Part shown: in pieces, positions 7,532-14,261 of the stretch | How the letters are laid out: each line of letters opens with the position of its first letter | Numbering within the stretch: position 1 is the first letter of the stretch | Assembly: GCA_035512775.1 (NCBI GenBank) | Contig: DATKDI010000027.1 | Coordinates: 1 to 22,062, forward strand | Source of the DNA: JAJNBA01 sp035512775 | GTDB taxonomy: Bacteria; Actinomycetota; UBA4738; HRBIN12 | DNA length: 22,062 bases | Reading direction: 5' to 3' | The notes under the pieces: model-generated | Seen by the model: only the letters and a program-made list of their open reading frames with translations | Told to the model about the DNA's origin: nothing | Database searches by the model: none | Program-made: the position numbers and the translations under genes

Positions 7532-8175
7532 TCACCTCGTATGCGAGGCCGGGCGAGCCGCAACGCCATATGCCTGACCTCGTTGATCCGATCCTGCGAC
7601 TGGGACGGGTGCCTCGGAGGATGCTAGTTCGAACAGGGACTCGTACCGGTCGATCATCGAGTCCGTCGAGAACCGGTGCCGCACATGATCGCGGCATGCC
7701 TGCGGATCGAAGTCGGGGACGCTCGCGATGGCCTCGACGAGCTCCTCGGGGCTGTCGACGATCACCCCGGTGACGCCGTCGACAACGACCGACCACCGTC
7801 GGCGACCCGTGGCGGTCCGCCAAGGCGGGCCCGAGCACCGAATGATCGTGCACGACATCGACACGCTCCATCTCGAGGATGTACCGAGTCGCCCGGAGCG
7901 CGTGGACCCCTTCACCGTGATGCTCTCGCCGGTGCCCAAACCGTCCGCGGTTCGGTGAACGTCGGGGAGAACCCTGCCAAGTCGTGGTCGGTTCCCGCAC
8001 CGATCGATGTGACCTCGTGGCCGCGCTGGATCAGGCCTTCCGCGAGGGTGTGGCAGATCGCCTCGATCCCTCCGTAGCCATCCGGAGGCACCTCGAACCA
8101 CGGCGTCGACACATCGCGATCCGAAGCGGAGCTGTCCGCCGCCGTGATGTGGACTCGATGTCCAACGGTTCCCAT
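7532..8175 (-). pseudogene. Decayed GT4-type glycosyltransferase (frameshifted, internal deletion)
   Basis: Three pieces in three minus-strand frames add up to the two ends of a GT4 glycosyltransferase. From 8175 to about 7945 the frame encodes an N-terminal Rossmann start with STPWFEVPPDGYGGIEAIC and GLIQRGHEVTSIGAG. From about 7919 to 7791 another frame gives ARG-type LRATRYILEMERVDVVHDHS and SPTVV. From 7789 to 7532 a third frame gives VVDGVTGVIVDSPEELVEAI and HRFSTDSMIDRYESLF, the family's C-terminal end. The central part, including most of the nucleotide-sugar site, is missing: about 200 residues remain of a usual 350-400. SPTVV is joined almost directly to the C-terminal part, which indicates a deletion plus at least one more frameshift. 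The 8176-8389 region upstream holds no recognisable gene. Confidence 0.8.
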
Positions 8176-8389
8176 TCGGTCGGCCGCATCTCCGTGAGAA
8201 CTACCCAGCCGAGATCGTGAGGAACCGCGCGCAGACGAGGAACGATGCCCGGGGAGCCCTCACGGGACGGAAACGCCTGGCTGAGACGGGTGAATCACAA
8301 CTCTGTGGGAAAGGTGGATGTCGGGGCGATCATGGGTACTGTCTGAGCGGTAGGCCGCACGGGTGGGCGAGGCCTCTCGGAGGAGACGC

Positions 8390-9349
8390 ATGCGAACCGA
8401 AACCATTCAGAGCGAACACGACACCTTGTTCCAGCACGACGCGATCTTCTATGCGGGCACGGCCGACTTCGTGGACCGTACTTCTGCTTTCATCCGGGAC
8501 TCGGTGGCCGAGCGCGAACCGATGCTCGTCGTGGTGAGCGCGGAGAAGATCGAGCTGCTGCGTGACGAGCTCGGCGGAGACCCGGAAGGCGTTCGATTCG
8601 CCGACATGGCGCAGGTGGGCCAGAACCCTGCGCGGATCATCCCTGCGTGGCGAGAGTTCGTCGCGGAACAGGTGCCTTCGGGCGAACGCTTCCGAGGCAT
8701 CGGGGAGCCGATCTGCGCCACCCGAACTGCCAGCGAGCTCATCGAGTGCGAACGCCACGAGGCTCTTCTCAACCTCGCGTTCGCCGGCGCGCCCGCGTGG
8801 TGGCTGGCGTGCCCCTACGACACGGAGTCCTTGCCTTCGTCGGTGCTGGAGGAAGCCAAGCGCAACCACCCCCATGTCATGGACGGAGGCCGGCGACGCG
8901 AGAGCGTGACCTATCGCGGGCTCGACGAGATCGCGACGCCGTTCGACGACCCGCTCCCCGAGCCTCGCGGTGTTCCGCGCGTGTTCCCCTTCGGTCCGGA
9001 CGGAGAGAGCCTCGCGGCCGTCCGCGAGCAGGTCGGCCAGGCGGCCGCAGCGTTCGACCTCGATGCGGCGCGCGTCGGTGACCTGACCCTCGTCGTCAAC
9101 GAGGTCGCCACCAACAGCTTGCGGCACGGAGGCGGGGTCGGGGTCCTGCGGATCTGGGAAGAGGGCTCTACGCTGATCTGCGAGGTCAGCGACGCGGGCC
9201 GCATCGACGATCCGATGGCGGGCCGTCGGAAGCCATCTCCGGATCGAGGCTCCGGCTTCGGGCTCTGGCTCGCGAACCTCCTGTGCGACCTCGTCCAGAT
9301 CCGATCGTTCCCCACCGGATCCGTCGTGCGCCTCCACGTCCGCCGCTAG
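8390..9349 (+). CDS. MEDS-domain sensor fused to an RsbW-like HATPase (anti-sigma regulator)
   Basis: This 319-residue soluble protein has two domains. Residues about 8-170 match the MEDS (DcmR-type sensory) fold: HDAIFYAGTADFVDRTSAFIRDSV, PMLVVVSAEKIELLRDEL, WREFVAEQVPSGERFRGIGEP and a CPYDTESLP segment. Residues about 200-319 form a GHKL ATPase like the anti-sigma kinase RsbW/SpoIIAB, with an N-box VVNEVATNSLRHGGG (Glu238, Asn242), a DAGR motif at 268-271 and a glycine-rich GSGFGLW lid at 287-293. There is no histidine phospho-acceptor domain, so an anti-sigma or anti-anti-sigma kinase role is more likely than a classical sensor kinase. The ATG at 8390 has GGAGGAG 5-6 bases upstream. No STAS partner or sigma factor is in the window. 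Confidence 0.88.
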   Translation: MRTETIQSEHDTLFQHDAIFYAGTADFVDRTSAFIRDSVAEREPMLVVVSAEKIELLRDELGGDPEGVRFADMAQVGQNPARIIPAWREFVAEQVPSGERFRGIGEPICATRTASELIECERHEALLNLAFAGAPAWWLACPYDTESLPSSVLEEAKRNHPHVMDGGRRRESVTYRGLDEIATPFDDPLPEPRGVPRVFPFGPDGESLAAVREQVGQAAAAFDLDAARVGDLTLVVNEVATNSLRHGGGVGVLRIWEEGSTLICEVSDAGRIDDPMAGRRKPSPDRGSGFGLWLANLLCDLVQIRSFPTGSVVRLHVRR

Positions 9350-9361
9350 GCGGACGTGGAG
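9332..9361. terminator. Perfect convergent hairpin with a stop codon in its loop
   Basis: CTCCACGTCCGCC (9332-9344) and GGCGGACGTGGAG (9349-9361) are perfectly complementary, with a 4-base loop. The MEDS protein stop TAG (9347-9349) spans the end of the loop and the first stem base. The convergent SpoIID gene ends at 9366. It is probably a shared two-way terminator without a T-tract. Confidence 0.65.
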
Positions 9362-9365
9362 ACGG

Positions 9366-10724
9366 TCAGCCGCGCACCTCGAGAACAGCGCCTCCTGAGA
9401 TCGTCACGGTGCCGGTGCCGAGGCGGCGGCCCGCCATCTTCGCGCCCGGACCGGAGGGCGAGATCCGGAGGGCGCTGAGCCCGCTCGCGACCAGCACGCG
9501 GATCAGGCCGGGCTCCGGCTCTTCCTGTGGTCGGAATCCGCCGTAGTAATAGGCCAGGATGTCGGAGCCCGAGAGGCCTCTCCGGGCCTTCCCGTACGCG
9601 CCCCACTGGACCATGCCGACGCCGTGACCCCACCCGCGCCCAGTCACGACCACCGCGCCCTCCGTGGCCGACAGGTCGAGCCACCGGGACGGGACGGTGA
9701 GGGGCAGGGTGCCCTTCGCCGTCTCCGGGGGGTATCGGCCCGGGCGCAGGCACGGGGCCCACGTGTTCACGGCGTCGCGGAGGTCGGCAGCGTCGATCGA
9801 GCGGCTCTCGCCCCCGCCCCGGACGGACAGCGACGTACCAGGCGTACGGGCCTCGGAGATCGCCCGTCCGCGCGGCCAGAGATCCGCGGCCTGCAGGAAT
9901 CGCGTCAGGTCCTCGAACGGCAGCCTCACCCTCCAACGTGACGTCGGCGACGCGCCGTCGTCGCGCTCGGTCACGGGCCGCAGGTAAGGAAGGGGGGTGC
10001 CCCCGAAGATCTCCTCGTTCCCGTACGTGCGGCCGTTGGATGTCGAGGAGTAGAAGGTGGTCGCTGGTTGACCTTCGTGGACCAACACCATCCCATCGGT
10101 TCGGCGGACGGCACGCACCCACCGCCGGTGGGTCGGGTCAGGCGGGACGGGGATCCCCCGGTACACCTGGCATGAGGTGGTGGCGCAGATCGGCTCGTCG
10201 AGGGTGTCGCCCTCATCGCCGCTCCATCCGGTCGTCGCGAGGGCGTAGCTTCGGGCGGCGATCGCCTGCGCGTCCAAGGCTGCCGTGGGCCAGGAGGGTG
10301 GGACCTCGGCGATCCCCTCGAGGTAGCGATCGAACGGGAGGACCACCGTGACCGTGATCGTGCCGTCATCCGCCCTCCTCACGAGCAGGGTCCCAGGGAA
10401 CCTGCCGGTGAGCGTGGGTCGCTCGGCGTCGCGGCATCGCGTCGGCACGAAGGGATAGCGACCTCGAACGAGGAACGACCCGCCGGCGGGAGGCGACAGG
10501 CGCAGGAAGCTCGCCTCCGTCTCTGCGGGAGCGTCCGGCGTCGCCGACTCCTGAGTCGGCGTTGCCGGCGGAGGTGACGTGACCACAGGCGCCTGTGCCG
10601 ACTTCGATGTGGATGCTTGCTCGGGAGCGGCCGCCGTGCACGACATCAGCAGCGCGACCAGCAGCGCGACCGTGGCTCGTGTCCACGACCAGTGACGATG
10701 CGAGAGACAGAGTCGGGTGATCAC
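9366..10724 (-). CDS. SpoIID/LytB-family lipoprotein (probable peptidoglycan hydrolase)
   Basis: This 452-residue protein begins with a basic n-region and hydrophobic core ending LLMSC (Cys29), a probable lipobox, then a Thr/Pro/Ala linker to about residue 75. The SpoIID domain covers about 110-400: FDRYLEGIAEVPPSWP contains Glu140 at the position of the catalytic glutamate of SpoIID, followed by ALDAQAIAARSYAL; two cysteines (180 and 185) in CATTSC may form a disulfide; FYSSTSNGRT and GRGWGHGVGMVQWGAYG are the other conserved blocks. SpoIID itself is a lytic transglycosylase on stem-free glycan in spore formers, but the family is common in non-sporulating actinobacteria with unclear roles. 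The start is a GTG at 10724 with no strong ribosome-binding site. It ends against the perfect hairpin at 9332-9361. Confidence 0.87.
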   Translation of the reverse strand: MITRLCLSHRHWSWTRATVALLVALLMSCTAAAPEQASTSKSAQAPVVTSPPPATPTQESATPDAPAETEASFLRLSPPAGGSFLVRGRYPFVPTRCRDAERPTLTGRFPGTLLVRRADDGTITVTVVLPFDRYLEGIAEVPPSWPTAALDAQAIAARSYALATTGWSGDEGDTLDEPICATTSCQVYRGIPVPPDPTHRRWVRAVRRTDGMVLVHEGQPATTFYSSTSNGRTYGNEEIFGGTPLPYLRPVTERDDGASPTSRWRVRLPFEDLTRFLQAADLWPRGRAISEARTPGTSLSVRGGGESRSIDAADLRDAVNTWAPCLRPGRYPPETAKGTLPLTVPSRWLDLSATEGAVVVTGRGWGHGVGMVQWGAYGKARRGLSGSDILAYYYGGFRPQEEPEPGLIRVLVASGLSALRISPSGPGAKMAGRRLGTGTVTISGGAVLEVRG

Positions 10725-10808
10725 TCCACGACGCTACCCGGCCTCGCGGACGATGCGCTCATCCGATGGGCATCCCGGCGAAAGTGTGACAAGACCCCCC
10801 TGTTCGTC

Positions 10809-10838
10809 TTGACCGGCCCCCGCCCCTCGTCATATCTT
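10809..10838 (+). promoter_or_regulatory. Promoter for the structured RNA upstream of the acidic protein gene
   Basis: TTGACC (10809-10814) and TATCTT (10833-10838) are separated by 18 bases. The expected start, 7 bases later, is G10845, which is the first base of the closing stem of the RNA element. This mirrors the arrangement at 3305-3341. Confidence 0.5.
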
Positions 10839-10844
10839 GCGTTT

Positions 10845-10965
10845 GCCCTGATCGGAGTGAACCGGGGGCGGGGAGCAGGCAAGGGACGCTAGCCGAGACC
10901 CCGAGGTCCCGGACCGGCCGCAAGGTTGGTTCGTCCGGAACTTTCCGATCAGGGCCTTTTCTATT
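10845..10965 (+). ncRNA. Candidate structured RNA (small RNA or riboleader) closed by a 12-bp stem
   Basis: GCCCTGATCGGA (10845-10856) pairs perfectly with TCCGATCAGGGC (10944-10955), enclosing 87 bases, and CTTTT follows at once. Inside, GGGAC/GTCCC forms one arm. The other is CCGGAC/GTCCGG extended by CGGCC and GGTTG (with G-U pairs) around a GCAA tetraloop. The result looks like a three-way junction. The promoter places the transcript start at the first stem base, and the U-rich end suggests the RNA could end near 10960-10965 or act as an attenuator for the gene at 11154. I looked for SRP RNA, 6S, cyclic-di-GMP, ydaO, cobalamin and fluoride signatures and found none complete. From 10966 to 11059 I see only pyrimidine-rich sequence without a gene. 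Confidence 0.55.
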
Positions 10966-11059
10966 CCCCTCTTTCCCCCTCCGCTCCTCGAGCCGTCTCC
11001 CATTTCCCAGTCATGTCCACCTCCTTCGACGACGGCGTGCGTCGGCGCTCTTAGCCCAA

Positions 11060-11090
11060 CCTTGACCGGGTCTTTCGGTCCCCTTCAAGG
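11060..11090 (+). promoter_or_regulatory. Leader hairpin carrying CCGGGTCTTTC and CCTTCAAGG
   Basis: CCTTGA (11060-11065) pairs with TCAAGG (11085-11090), and ACCG/CGGT can pair inside, leaving GGTCTTT in the loop. The two words CCGGGTCTTTC (11066-11076) and CCTTCAAGG (11082-11090) also occur in the GH25 leader at 3478-3488 and 3533-3541. It lies 63 bases before the acidic protein start. Confidence 0.35.
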
Positions 11091-11153
11091 GCTCTCCCGC
11101 ATCGTTGGATCGGCAGAGGGTGCCACGAGGCGCCCCGGGAGAAGGAGGCAGCG

Positions 11154-11498
11154 ATGCGATTCCGAGCGATAGTGGCCACGGCGGTCCTGGGAACCCTGTT
11201 GATCGGTGGCACGGTCCTACCCGTCCTCGCGAGGGACGGCGACGTCATCCGGCGCCGGGCTTGCAGCCGCAACAGCGACTGGAAACTGAAGCTCAGTGAG
11301 GAGAACGGCAGGATCGAGGTCGAGTACGAGGTCGACCAGAACGACGACGGCGACGACGACAACTCCGGGCCTGGCGAGAACAGTGGTCCCGGCAACTCGG
11401 ACGACGACAACGACAACTCCGGGCAGAGCGACAACAGCGGCCCCGGCGGCGGCGACAACGACGGCGACGACTCCGGCCACGGCGGGGATGACGACTGA
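11154..11498 (+). CDS. Small secreted protein with an acidic Asp/Asn/Gly/Ser tail
   Basis: This 114-residue precursor has a signal peptide (MRFR, hydrophobic core, cleavage near LPVLA at residue 26). A short folded stretch, RRRACSRNSDWKLKLSEENG followed by RIEVEYEVDQN, is a signature I recall from longer actinobacterial secreted proteins in which it opens a beta-rich domain; here the domain stops after that signature. Residues 63-114 are a tail made almost only of Asp, Asn, Gly, Ser and Pro, with NSGPG-like units repeated about four times, ending HGGDDD. Such tails may bind calcium or stay disordered; that is inference. The ATG has a very strong GGAGAAGGAGG site and a roughly 300-nt structured leader, suggesting high or conditional expression. 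The gene ends before a perfect 17-bp terminator. Confidence 0.8.
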   Translation: MRFRAIVATAVLGTLLIGGTVLPVLARDGDVIRRRACSRNSDWKLKLSEENGRIEVEYEVDQNDDGDDDNSGPGENSGPGNSDDDNDNSGQSDNSGPGGGDNDGDDSGHGGDDD

Positions 11499-11525
11499 GC
11501 GTCACTCGCTCCATCGAAGTCGAGA

Positions 11526-11562
11526 GGTGAGGGCGGCGGCGCCGAAGGCGCCGCCGCCCTCA
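11526..11562 (+). terminator. Perfect 17-bp GC-rich terminator hairpin
   Basis: GTGAGGGCGGCGGCGCC (11526-11542) pairs perfectly with the complementary arm at 11546-11562 around a GAA loop. It lies 28 bases after the acidic protein stop. No T-tract follows, as is usual for actinobacterial terminators. Confidence 0.8.
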
Positions 11563-11583
11563 CGCGTTCGGTCGCGTGGCCGA

Positions 11584-11589
11584 TAGCAT
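11584..11589 (+). promoter_or_regulatory. Probable -10 box for a leaderless agmatinase transcript
   Basis: TAGCAT ends 9 bases before the ATG at 11599 and no Shine-Dalgarno sequence lies between. It follows the upstream terminator directly, so transcription must restart about here. No clear -35 is visible. Confidence 0.45.
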
Positions 11590-11598
11590 CTGCTCGCG

Positions 11599-12594
11599 AT
11601 GGCCGACGATCCGAACGCCGGGCGACCGGATGAGGGCCCCTCCCCGGTCGGCCCCGTGGATCCGCTCGTCGTCCCTCGCTTCGCGGGACCGGCGACCTTC
11701 GCTCGACTCCCGCGGCGCGAGGACGTCGACGTCTGCGACGTCGCCGTCCTCGGGATCCCGTTCGACAGCGGTGTGACGTACCGGCCCGGCGCGCGGTTCG
11801 GGCCCGCCGCGATCCGCAACGCCACGCGGCTGCTCCGCGCCTACCATCCGAGCCTCGATATCCACCCGTTCGCCGCGCAACAGGTGGCCGATGCCGGCGA
11901 CGTCGCGTGCAACCCGTTCGACATCGCCGAGGCGATCGCGCAGATCGAAGCCGCTGCCGATACGACCCTCGAGGGTGCCACACACCTGCTGTCGATCGGG
12001 GGCGACCACACGATCGCGCTGCCGCTGCTGCGGGCCATGCACCGGCGTCACGGACCCGTCGCGCTCGTCCACTTCGATGCGCACCTCGACACGTGGGACA
12101 CGTACTTCGGCGCCGAGTACACGCACGGGACGCCGTTCCGACGGGCCTGGGAGGAGGGTCTGCTGCTCGAGGACAAGGCCACGCACGTCGGGATCCGCGG
12201 CCCGTTGTTCTCCCCGGAGGACCTCGTGGATGACGCTCGGTTCGGGTTCGAGATCGTGTCGGCCATGGACGTCCTGGACCAAGGCCGGCAGGCGATCGCG
12301 GACAGGATCCGGAACCGGCTCGGCGATGCGCCGGTCTATGTGTCGATCGACATCGACGTGCTGGATCCCGCCTTCGCTCCTGGGACGGGAACGCCGGAGG
12401 CCGGTGGACTCACGAGCCGCGAGATCCTCGGGATCCTCCGCGGCCTCGCGGGAGTGCGCCTCGTGGGCGCGGACATCGTCGAGGTGTCCCCTCCCTTCGA
12501 CCACGCGGAGGTGACGGCCGTAGCCGCGTCGCACGTGGCGTATGAGCTGTTGGCGTTGTTCGCCCGGCAGGCCGACCCACCTCGTGGCGCCTAG
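11599..12594 (+). CDS. speB: Agmatinase/ureohydrolase family enzyme
   Basis: This 331-residue protein is a dinuclear manganese ureohydrolase, most likely converting agmatine to putrescine and urea. The metal ligands are all present: His137 in GGDHT, Asp160, His162 and Asp164 in FDAHLD, and Asp251 and Asp253 in SIDIDVLDPAFAPGTGTPE. Other family blocks are GIPFDSGVTYRPGARFGPAAIR (52-73) and DIVEVSPPFD (292-301). Guanidinobutyrase, guanidinopropionase and formimidoylglutamase share this fold; the sequence alone does not separate them, but the facing polyamine-type ABC importer favours agmatinase. The ATG lacks a ribosome-binding site and is probably leaderless. Its stop codon shares the CTAG palindrome with the stop of the convergent permease gene. 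Confidence 0.88.
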   Translation: MADDPNAGRPDEGPSPVGPVDPLVVPRFAGPATFARLPRREDVDVCDVAVLGIPFDSGVTYRPGARFGPAAIRNATRLLRAYHPSLDIHPFAAQQVADAGDVACNPFDIAEAIAQIEAAADTTLEGATHLLSIGGDHTIALPLLRAMHRRHGPVALVHFDAHLDTWDTYFGAEYTHGTPFRRAWEEGLLLEDKATHVGIRGPLFSPEDLVDDARFGFEIVSAMDVLDQGRQAIADRIRNRLGDAPVYVSIDIDVLDPAFAPGTGTPEAGGLTSREILGILRGLAGVRLVGADIVEVSPPFDHAEVTAVAASHVAYELLALFARQADPPRGA

Positions 12595-13403
12595 GTGGCC
12601 TTGTTCTTCTCGAGGATCGCGGGGTCAGCGCCCAGGAACTTCATCAGGTTCCCGAAGATCGCGAACAGCGTGAACGTCGTCGCGGCGATCAGGATGAACA
12701 CGACCGCCACCGCTGCGATCGTCGGGGTGAACCCGTAGCGGAGCCCGTTCACGATCTTCACCGGCAAGGTCTCGATGGTGAACCCGGCCACGAGGAACGA
12801 GATGATGTACTCGTTCAGGCTGAGGACTAAGGCCGCCGCGAAGCCCGTGACCATCGAGGGGATCAGCAGCGGCAGCGTGATGGTCCGGAACGTGGTGCGC
12901 TGATCTGCCCCGAGGGTCTGCGCCGCCTCGGGCAGCGCTTGATCCATCGTCTCCATCGCGAGCGAGATCGTGACCAAGGGCAGCGTGGAGAAGAAGATCG
13001 CGTGCGCGATGATCACGTTCTCGATCCGGCCGACGTGCCCGGTTGACAGCCAGAACACCTGCATCCCGAGCGCGCTGATGATCGGCGGGAGCATGAACGG
13101 CAAGATCCCGAGCGTGTAGAAGAGGGGCGCGAGCCGGATCCGGTAGGCGCGGAGGACGTACGCGAGCGGCGTCGCGACGAGGACCGCGAGCGCCGCACTG
13201 AGGGTCGCGATCGTCACGCTGTATCGGATCGACGTCCGCCATCCGGAGTCGGTGAACAGCTGCGCGTACCACGAGAGCGAGAACCCCTCGGGCGGGAAGT
13301 TCAGGTAGCGGTTCTGGTTCACGGAGCCCACGGCGATCACGACGAGCGGGGCCAGCAGGAAGACCACGACGAGCGTGACGACGACCGCACGGAGCACGCG
13401 CAC
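12591..13403 (-). CDS. potC: Polyamine-type ABC transporter permease, PotC-like
   Basis: This 270-residue inner-membrane protein has about six hydrophobic helices, beginning RAVVVTLVVVFLLAPLVVIAVGS. The cytoplasmic EAA loop that contacts the ATPase is at EAAQTLGADQRTTFRTITLP (about 159-178). The periplasmic NFPPEGFSLSWYAQLF segment after the first helix is typical of PotC/PotI permeases. It is the last gene of the four-gene operon. The GTG start follows the previous gene's TAG directly with no gap, implying tight translational coupling. Its end meets the convergent agmatinase gene. Confidence 0.85.
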   Translation of the reverse strand: MRVLRAVVVTLVVVFLLAPLVVIAVGSVNQNRYLNFPPEGFSLSWYAQLFTDSGWRTSIRYSVTIATLSAALAVLVATPLAYVLRAYRIRLAPLFYTLGILPFMLPPIISALGMQVFWLSTGHVGRIENVIIAHAIFFSTLPLVTISLAMETMDQALPEAAQTLGADQRTTFRTITLPLLIPSMVTGFAAALVLSLNEYIISFLVAGFTIETLPVKIVNGLRYGFTPTIAAVAVVFILIAATTFTLFAIFGNLMKFLGADPAILEKNKAT

Positions 13404-14261
13404 CTAGATGAGCCTCCTCGTGCGCGACTCGATCAGGCCCACGAGCGCCACGACGATCAGCGAGAGCAGCGTGAGGAAGATCGCCATCGTCGCCGCGAAC
13501 GGCACGTTCGCGTTGGCCGACGCCTGGTTCGCGATGAAGACCGAGAGCGTCCAGTGCTCGGGGCGTCCGAGGAAATCGGCGATCAAGTAGCTCCCCAGCG
13601 TGAAGACGAACACGAGCAGGAAGCCCGCCACGAGGATCGGCCGCGCGATGGGCACGACGACGGTCCAGAACGTCCGCCACGGTGACGCCCCGAGCGTCTG
13701 TGCGGCTTCCGTGATCTCGGGATCGAGCCGGGTCAGCTGCGGGTAGAGCGTGAGGATGCAGTATGGGAACGCGATGTAGCAGAGGCCGAGCAGCACCGCG
13801 GCGAAGCTGGGCTGGTAGGCGGCCGATTCGTTCATGATGCCGAGCCAGACCAGGATGTTCGAGATCCCCGATGCGCGCCCGAGCAGGATGTACCACGAGA
13901 ACGCGACGATCACCTCCGAGAGGCTGAGCGCGGAGAGCACGACGACCAGGAGGATCACGTGTGGCCGCCCACGCATCCGCGTGAGGAAGTACGTGAACGG
14001 GAACGCCACGACGATGCACACGAAGCCGGCGAGGAGGCAGATCCCGATCGAGAACAGGGCGCGCTCGAGGAACACCGGCTGGAAGAGGCGCTGCCAGTTC
14101 GCGAACTCGAAGGCCGGTGTGTAGAACGCCCCTGGAACCCGGTGGTAGAAGCTCGTCGCCACCATGATCCCGAACGGGATCAGGAAGAAGACCACCAGCA
14201 TCCCCACCGGGAACGCGAGGACGCCGAGGGTCCGGCCGGACGGCTTCTCGCGGACGCTCAC
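13404..14261 (-). CDS. potB: Polyamine-type ABC transporter permease, PotB-like
   Basis: The 285-residue protein has a first membrane helix at LGVLAFPVGMLVVFFLIPFGIM and five more. Between the first two lies the periplasmic SFYHRVPGAFYTPAFEFANW region common in PotB/PotH proteins. The EAA loop is EAAQTLGASPWRTFWTVVVP, near identical in layout to that of the PotC-like partner, as expected for a heterodimeric pore. The GTG at 14261 overlaps the ATPase stop codon as GTGA. An open frame extends further upstream but only over the ATPase gene. Confidence 0.85.
   Translation of the reverse strand: MSVREKPSGRTLGVLAFPVGMLVVFFLIPFGIMVATSFYHRVPGAFYTPAFEFANWQRLFQPVFLERALFSIGICLLAGFVCIVVAFPFTYFLTRMRGRPHVILLVVVLSALSLSEVIVAFSWYILLGRASGISNILVWLGIMNESAAYQPSFAAVLLGLCYIAFPYCILTLYPQLTRLDPEITEAAQTLGASPWRTFWTVVVPIARPILVAGFLLVFVFTLGSYLIADFLGRPEHWTLSVFIANQASANANVPFAATMAIFLTLLSLIVVALVGLIESRTRRLI

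Noticed and set aside
8176..8389. A possible small gene between the glycosyltransferase remnant and the MEDS gene
   Set aside because: The open frames there are short, start inside this gap without a ribosome-binding site, and show no recognisable domain.
10845..10955. Possible cyclic-di-GMP, ydaO, SRP or 6S RNA
   Set aside because: Fragments such as GGGACGCTAGCC resemble parts of known motifs, but the required companion motifs (for example GCAAAGCC, or the GGAAGG..AGCAGCC SRP loop) are missing on either strand.
11335..11495. CGACGACGACAAC-rich repeats as a DNA repeat or CRISPR-like array
   Set aside because: They are codon repeats of the Asp/Asn/Gly tail, irregular in length and without unique spacers.
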